The notes under the pieces: generated by a model | What the model saw: only the letters and a program-made list of their open reading frames with translations | Database searches by the model: none | Told to the model about the DNA's origin: nothing | Shown: positions 40,605 to 43,780 of the stretch, in pieces | Position numbering within the stretch: position 1 is the first letter of the stretch | How the letters are laid out: each line of letters opens with the position of its first letter | Source of the DNA: an uncultured Phycisphaerales bacterium | Lineage (GTDB): Bacteria; Planctomycetota; Phycisphaerae; WQYP01 | NCBI GenBank assembly: GCA_903845195.1 | Contig: CAIMWO010000046.1 | Location: forward strand, 1-43,780 | Direction of reading: 5' to 3' | DNA length: 43,780 nucleotides | Program-made: the position numbers and the translations under genes

Positions 40605-41273
40605 ATGCGTTCCATTCCTTTCTCGTTTGCCGCCCTGTCACGATGCCTCCTTGTCGGCACTCTGCTGGCCGCGCCCGCCGTCCTCTCCGGTTGCTGGCTC
40701 TTCGCCGCCAATGAAAAGGCCCGAGGCGTCGAGGTGACCGCCGAATACACCGGCCTGCAGGACAAATCACTCGCCATCGTCATCTACACTGAACAGGCCA
40801 CCGTCAACGAATTCCCCGCCGCCCGCGAAGAACTCTCCTCCTTCATCGCCAAGCAGATTCACGAAAATATCCCCACCGCACGCCTCCTCGATCCACGCCA
40901 GGTCATCCGCTGGCAGGATGAAACCATCAACTGGTTCGGCCTGACCGAAAAAGACATCGGCACCCACTTCGGCGTCGATCGCGTCCTCATGATCGAACTC
41001 CTCGGCTACTCCACCCGCAGCGGCGAAGGCTACGGCGACCTCCAGGGAAATATCCGCGCCTCCGCACGCATCTTCGAAACCGACGGCAGCGCCGTCTCCC
41101 CCGCCTGGCGCGGCAACTTTGACGTACGCTGGCCCAAAGACGGCCCCCTCGACGTCTCGCGCACCAACGAACTCGTCGTCCGCAAACGCGTCCTCGAAGT
41201 CTTTACTGAAAAACTCGTCCGCAACCTCTACACCCACCGCGAAATGGAAAAGGCCCTCCGCACCCGCGAGTAA
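40605..41273 (+). CDS. Lipoprotein, unknown function (tandem copy 1)
   Basis: 222 residues from the ATG at 40605 (GAGGG upstream). The signal ends in the lipobox LSGC (Cys about residue 30). The mature part has an alpha/beta pattern like the N-terminal domain of TolB-type or LPP assembly lipoproteins: SLAIVIYTEQATVNEFPAAREELSSFIAKQIHENIP, DPRQVIRWQ, GTHFGVDRVLMIELLGYS and NIRASARIFETDGS. Envelope lipoprotein, function unknown. The next gene has the same architecture, 69 bp downstream; probably an operon. Confidence 0.65.
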   Translation: MRSIPFSFAALSRCLLVGTLLAAPAVLSGCWLFAANEKARGVEVTAEYTGLQDKSLAIVIYTEQATVNEFPAAREELSSFIAKQIHENIPTARLLDPRQVIRWQDETINWFGLTEKDIGTHFGVDRVLMIELLGYSTRSGEGYGDLQGNIRASARIFETDGSAVSPAWRGNFDVRWPKDGPLDVSRTNELVVRKRVLEVFTEKLVRNLYTHREMEKALRTRE

Positions 41274-41342
41274 CCCGCACCAGCGCAACTGTCCCGCCCA
41301 ACCGCCCTGTTGGTTTGAAAAACGAAAAACACGGAATCAGCC

Positions 41343-41975
41343 ATGAACCACCAGACCTCCCTCCGCCTCACCGCCGCTCTACTCCTCCTCGCCTTTACGC
41401 TCAGCGGCTGCCAGATGCTCTACATGTTCGCAGGCAAGGGTTCTCAGGAAGCACTCTACGTCATTCCCAAGGGCGCCCGCGTCCTGATTTTCGTCGACGT
41501 TCGCCCCACCGCTCACATGCCCGCCGAAGGCCCGCTGGTCCTCGGCGAAAAAATCGCCGACCACCTCTTCCGCCACAAGGCCGCCGACAATTTTGTGGCC
41601 CAGCAGCGTCTGTCCGAAGTCCGCCGGCTCGATGACTTCCGCAAAATGGGCATCGCCGATATCGCCCGTGCCACCGATGCCGACGTCGTCCTGCACGTCG
41701 ATGTCATTCAATACACCGCCAACACGATCTCCGATTCGTCGATCTCCGAAGGATCCGCCGCCGCGCTCGTCAAAGTCGTCGACCGCAACGGCAACCGCCT
41801 CTGGCCGCCCGAAGGCACCGCCATGGGCGCCCCGGTCCAGGCCCGGCTCGATCCCCTGCTGACCGAGCAGCGCGATCTCAACGCGGTCCATAAAGAGCTC
41901 GCCGAGCTGCTGACCATCCGCATCGGCCGCATGTTCCACGCCTACGATCTCGAAGACAAAGAAATGACCAAATAA
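41343..41975 (+). CDS. Lipoprotein, unknown function (tandem copy 2)
   Basis: 210 residues. Signal peptide with lipobox LSGC (Cys about residue 23). The mature domain follows the same order as its neighbour: ARVLIFVDVRPTAH, GEKIADHLFRHK, RRLDDFRKMGIADIARATDADVVLHVDVIQY, SAAALVKVVDRNGNRLWP and a C-terminal LAELLTIRIGRMFHAYDLED. Alignment by eye supports divergence from a common ancestor with the upstream lipoprotein. Start follows a modest GGA site. Followed by an A/T-rich inverted repeat. Confidence 0.65.
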   Translation: MNHQTSLRLTAALLLLAFTLSGCQMLYMFAGKGSQEALYVIPKGARVLIFVDVRPTAHMPAEGPLVLGEKIADHLFRHKAADNFVAQQRLSEVRRLDDFRKMGIADIARATDADVVLHVDVIQYTANTISDSSISEGSAAALVKVVDRNGNRLWPPEGTAMGAPVQARLDPLLTEQRDLNAVHKELAELLTIRIGRMFHAYDLEDKEMTK

Positions 41976-42023
41976 CGTGTCAAAACCTGAAAAAACGCGC
42001 TCATTTCGTGAAAAAAACATGCA

Positions 42024-42081
42024 AAAACCGTAAAAAATCTTGCCCTTTCATGCACTTTTATTGTACTTTTTTTACGGTTTT
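42024..42081 (+). terminator. A/T-rich inverted repeat after the lipoprotein pair
   Basis: aaaaccgtaaaaaa (42024-42037) is exactly complementary to ttttttacggtttt (42068-42081), with a 30-base loop. The low GC of the stem makes it a weak terminator at best; it could equally be a protein-binding palindrome. Confidence 0.55.
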
Positions 42082-42252
42082 ACCGTTGATACTTATAGGC
42101 ATTCAGGCTACAAGAGATCGTTAATTCTTCAGGCTTTTCCGCCCCGGCTTTTTCGTCCCGCAGACCTGCCCTGAAGCCTCGCTCTGAAGACCTGCATCGG
42201 CAAATCATTTCTCCGCCGATGTTTATGTAAAGTCTGTTTTAGAGGTGCGTCC

Positions 42253-42855
42253 ATGGCCACCTATGCCCCAAGATGCCCGCATTGCGCGTCCTCCATCGAC
42301 GTGCCCGAATCCTTCCTCTCCAAAATCAAGTTCTGGACACACAAGTCCACCGCCAATTGCACCGCCTGCTCCCGCACCGTCGACCTCCATCAAGCCACCG
42401 TCATGGGCGACGCCTTTGGCCGCTGGGCCGATCATTTCAGCCAGGACCTTCGCAAGACCGTCGATGAGCTTCCCATTCTGAAAAATGTCGAGGCCCGCCG
42501 CGTCATCGGCACCAAAGTGCACGATGAAGATGTGCGTCTCCTCTCCTCTTTCGAAGCCCTTTCCTCCACTGTACTTAGGCAGGCCCGGCAAGTGCTCCGC
42601 GACAAATCCCACGGCGAAGAAGTGCTGCTCGATGCCGCCGTCCTGCGCGATCCGGCCAGCCCGCAGGAAGCCATCGCCGTGATCCTGGGACGCAGTGCCG
42701 TCTCCAGCGGCCAGCGCGAATGGGAAGCCCTGATCGCACGGCTGGGCAAGTCCGAATACGTCGCCTATTTCCCACCCATCGCCACGGGCGTCGAACAACG
42801 CGTCCGCGAAGCCATCCGCGACAAAAAATGGCCCGGCCGGCTCGCTTCTGTCTAA
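42253..42855 (+). CDS. Small zinc-ribbon protein, unknown function
   Basis: 200 residues. The N-terminus carries a treble CxxC pattern: CPHCASSIDVPES (Cys8, Cys11) and NCTACSRTVDLHQ (Cys40, Cys43), a zinc ribbon that may bind nucleic acid or protein. The rest is helical and polar (DDVRLL-type, GRWADHFSQDLRKTVDELP; AALIARLGKSEYVAYFPPI). No membrane segment. Ribosome binding site GAGGTG. No neighbours in the same direction; unknown function. Confidence 0.6.
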   Translation: MATYAPRCPHCASSIDVPESFLSKIKFWTHKSTANCTACSRTVDLHQATVMGDAFGRWADHFSQDLRKTVDELPILKNVEARRVIGTKVHDEDVRLLSSFEALSSTVLRQARQVLRDKSHGEEVLLDAAVLRDPASPQEAIAVILGRSAVSSGQREWEALIARLGKSEYVAYFPPIATGVEQRVREAIRDKKWPGRLASV

Positions 42856-42913
42856 TTTTCGCCGATTTGATGGATCATTTCTAAGTTTCCTCTTTAATGC
42901 AGGAGTAGGAGTT

Positions 42914-43290
42914 TGCGCACCTGCGCAGAATTTTGGGCGAAGATGCGCAGAATTTTTTGCGCACCTGCGCAACGGGTTTATTTCATTTTCGTCTTGTAAG
43001 TTCAATAGATTCCTTGGGTTCTGTATGGCAGGGATTTTCTGGGAGGAAGATGCGCAGGTTTTTTGCGAGAGACGGGATTGACGACGGGGACGGACCACAA
43101 ATGAGCACAAATGGACACGAATGAGTTGAGTGGTCAGGGGGCGCATTGTCGGCCTTTCTATATAAGGGGTGGAGGACCATGTTTGTGCGCACAGGTGTTG
43201 AGGGGGGAGTTTGTAGGTGTGGGAAGGGACGGGAGTTAGCGGGGAAATTATTTTTTGCTGGGGGCGGATGGGGGGTGATGGGCGTGCGCA
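42914..43290. repeat. Cluster of eight TGCGCA palindromes
   Basis: TGCGCA occurs at 42914, 42922, 42944, 42958, 42966, 43051, 43186 and 43285. Five lie within 58 bases and share flanking ttttTGCGCA and TGCGCAgaatttt contexts; GAAGATGCGCAG occurs twice. The pattern is iteron-like and could be a set of protein-binding sites. Confidence 0.75.
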
Positions 43291-43396
43291 CAGTTGTGAT
43301 GTGGCGGGGGCGGGGGGAGACGAATTCAGAATTCAGAGTTCGGAATTCAGAATGACGGGGACGGGGAGGGGCGATCATTTTGGTCGGCGGGTGGCG

Positions 43397-43513
43397 AGCG
43401 ATTTTGGATCGATTTTGGATCGATTTTGAGCGCGTTTGGACGCGATTTGGCGCGCTTTTGAGTGTGTTTTGCAGTGTTTTTGATGCGTTTTGCATGTTTT
43501 GAGGTGATTTTTT
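43397..43513. repeat. 11-bp periodic T-tract array
   Basis: Degenerate units such as CGATTTTGGAT, CGATTTTGAGC, GCGTTTGGACG and GCTTTTGAGTG follow each other at 11-base spacing for about ten units, each with a T3-T6 tract. Near-helical phasing of T-tracts suggests intrinsically bent DNA. Confidence 0.8.
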
Positions 43514-43646
43514 ATGGGTTGTAGACGGTAGGCAGTAGACGGTAGACGGGGGGGGACGAATTCTGAATGCTGAATTCTGAGTTCTGAAACCCGCGGCGAA
43601 CGCGTCTGGCGGTGGAGCCGCTGCGTCAACTAAGGACTCATCCGGA

Positions 43647-43780
43647 TCACATTTGATTTCCGCGCATTGCGGTGTCGGCACAAACGGACCTGACCAAGTC
43701 GGGCACGAGGCAGATCCGCCGCCAACCATCGATGGCGGCTTCTTTCAGATCGTTCCAGGTTTTATAGAGACGATTGGACC
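43647..43780 (-). CDS. C-terminal fragment of an IS630-type transposase (3' part, runs out of window)
   Basis: The frame is open from the right edge to a TGA at 43647-43649 and gives 43 residues: an NRLYKTWNDLKEAAIDGWRR start, then ICLVPDLVRSVC and AMRGNQM. The NR-[LV]-[FY]-x-[TS]...A..AW.....P...RS[IV] pattern is that of IS630-family C-termini. The element's end should lie to the left of the stop; no terminal inverted repeat could be confirmed because the other end is outside. Could also be a domain-shared DDE protein. Confidence 0.45.
   Translation of the reverse strand, partial: SNRLYKTWNDLKEAAIDGWRRICLVPDLVRSVCADTAMRGNQM

Larger units (their letters stand above)
42856..43646. other. Gene-free, repeat-rich G-biased region
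   Basis: About 790 bases with no believable gene; the long minus-strand frame here is low complexity made from translated repeats. It holds eight copies of the palindrome TGCGCA, inverted 37-bp-family words (43093-43124), two GAATTCA word runs (43321-43355, 43558-43588), an 11-bp periodic T-tract array (43397-43513) and a GTAGACG word run (43521-43549). The plus strand is strongly G-rich, opposite to the flank. Confidence 0.7.

Noticed and set aside
42024..42081. Origin of replication
   Set aside because: A/T-rich inverted repeat is present but no DnaA-box cluster or dnaA/dnaN gene is seen.
42983..43729. 248-residue open frame on the minus strand
   Set aside because: It consists of translated repeats and low-complexity Pro/Ser/Arg sequence, has no ribosome site, and overlaps the true frame of the transposase end.

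Overview
The window looks like a chromosomal segment of a GC-rich Planctomycetes-type bacterium, most plausibly Phycisphaerae-like. The evidence is family-level: DUF4190-plus-prepilin-like proteins with a GQNVGF-type C-terminal motif, proteins with a C..CGYDLR...CPECG zinc ribbon, a sigma-70 factor with a long helix-turn-helix extension, many lipoproteins and pseudopilins, and a chromosome full of short word-like dispersed repeats. Taxonomy is an inference; no rRNA is present.

Left part (1-12.4 kb): the housekeeping order glmU (5'-truncated), prs, rplY, pth, rpsF, ssb, rplI, all on the + strand. Accessory genes are interleaved: two membrane proteins of unknown function, a secreted SGNH hydrolase with a C-terminal laminin-G-like domain, an oppositely oriented TPR protein and a DUF3303 protein. 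rpsR is missing from its usual place between ssb and rplI. Strong terminators follow rplY and rplI. Next come an NhaR-like LysR regulator, a tandem pair of DUF4190/prepilin-like paralogues and an ArnT/PMT-like membrane glycosyltransferase (12.5-17.8 kb).

Middle (18.0-23.9 kb): a compact phage-derived head module on the + strand, with portal protein, a small basic protein, an SU10/DUF5309-like major capsid protein, a probable head-tail connector, a one-TM coiled-coil protein, a small lipoprotein and an amphipathic small protein. It ends at a perfect 14-bp terminator hairpin. One lipoprotein gene lies in the opposite direction inside it. No terminase, protease, tail or integrase is visible. This is the best candidate here for an undescribed system (domesticated capsid, gene-transfer-agent locus or capsid-forming satellite).

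Right part (24-43.8 kb): a UVR-motif protein, a VTT-domain membrane protein, deoC, a PhoB/PhoR-like two-component pair, a zinc-ribbon membrane protein, a large secreted repeat protein, the extended sigma factor, a pilin-associated cluster (PilX-like gene facing three class-III pseudopilin genes), a cold-shock protein, a two-gene cassette whose products both carry PD-(D/E)XK-like nuclease signatures, a DUF2752 protein, two tandem lipoproteins, a zinc-ribbon protein, a long gene-free repeat-rich stretch, and the C-terminal end of a probable IS630-type transposase.

Throughout the window at least ten families of short iterated words (such as CACAGAG, GAATTCA, AAGCAAG, CAATGAC, ACCACGA, CCACTGA and CACAGATTT) occur as degenerate tandem runs, often arranged as inverted pairs. 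They fill intergenic gaps, act as apparent terminators, abut start codons and have entered coding sequence in frame. The + strand is G-rich up to about 24-25 kb and C-rich from there to about 42.8 kb regardless of gene direction, which suggests a replication-arm switch or an inversion boundary.
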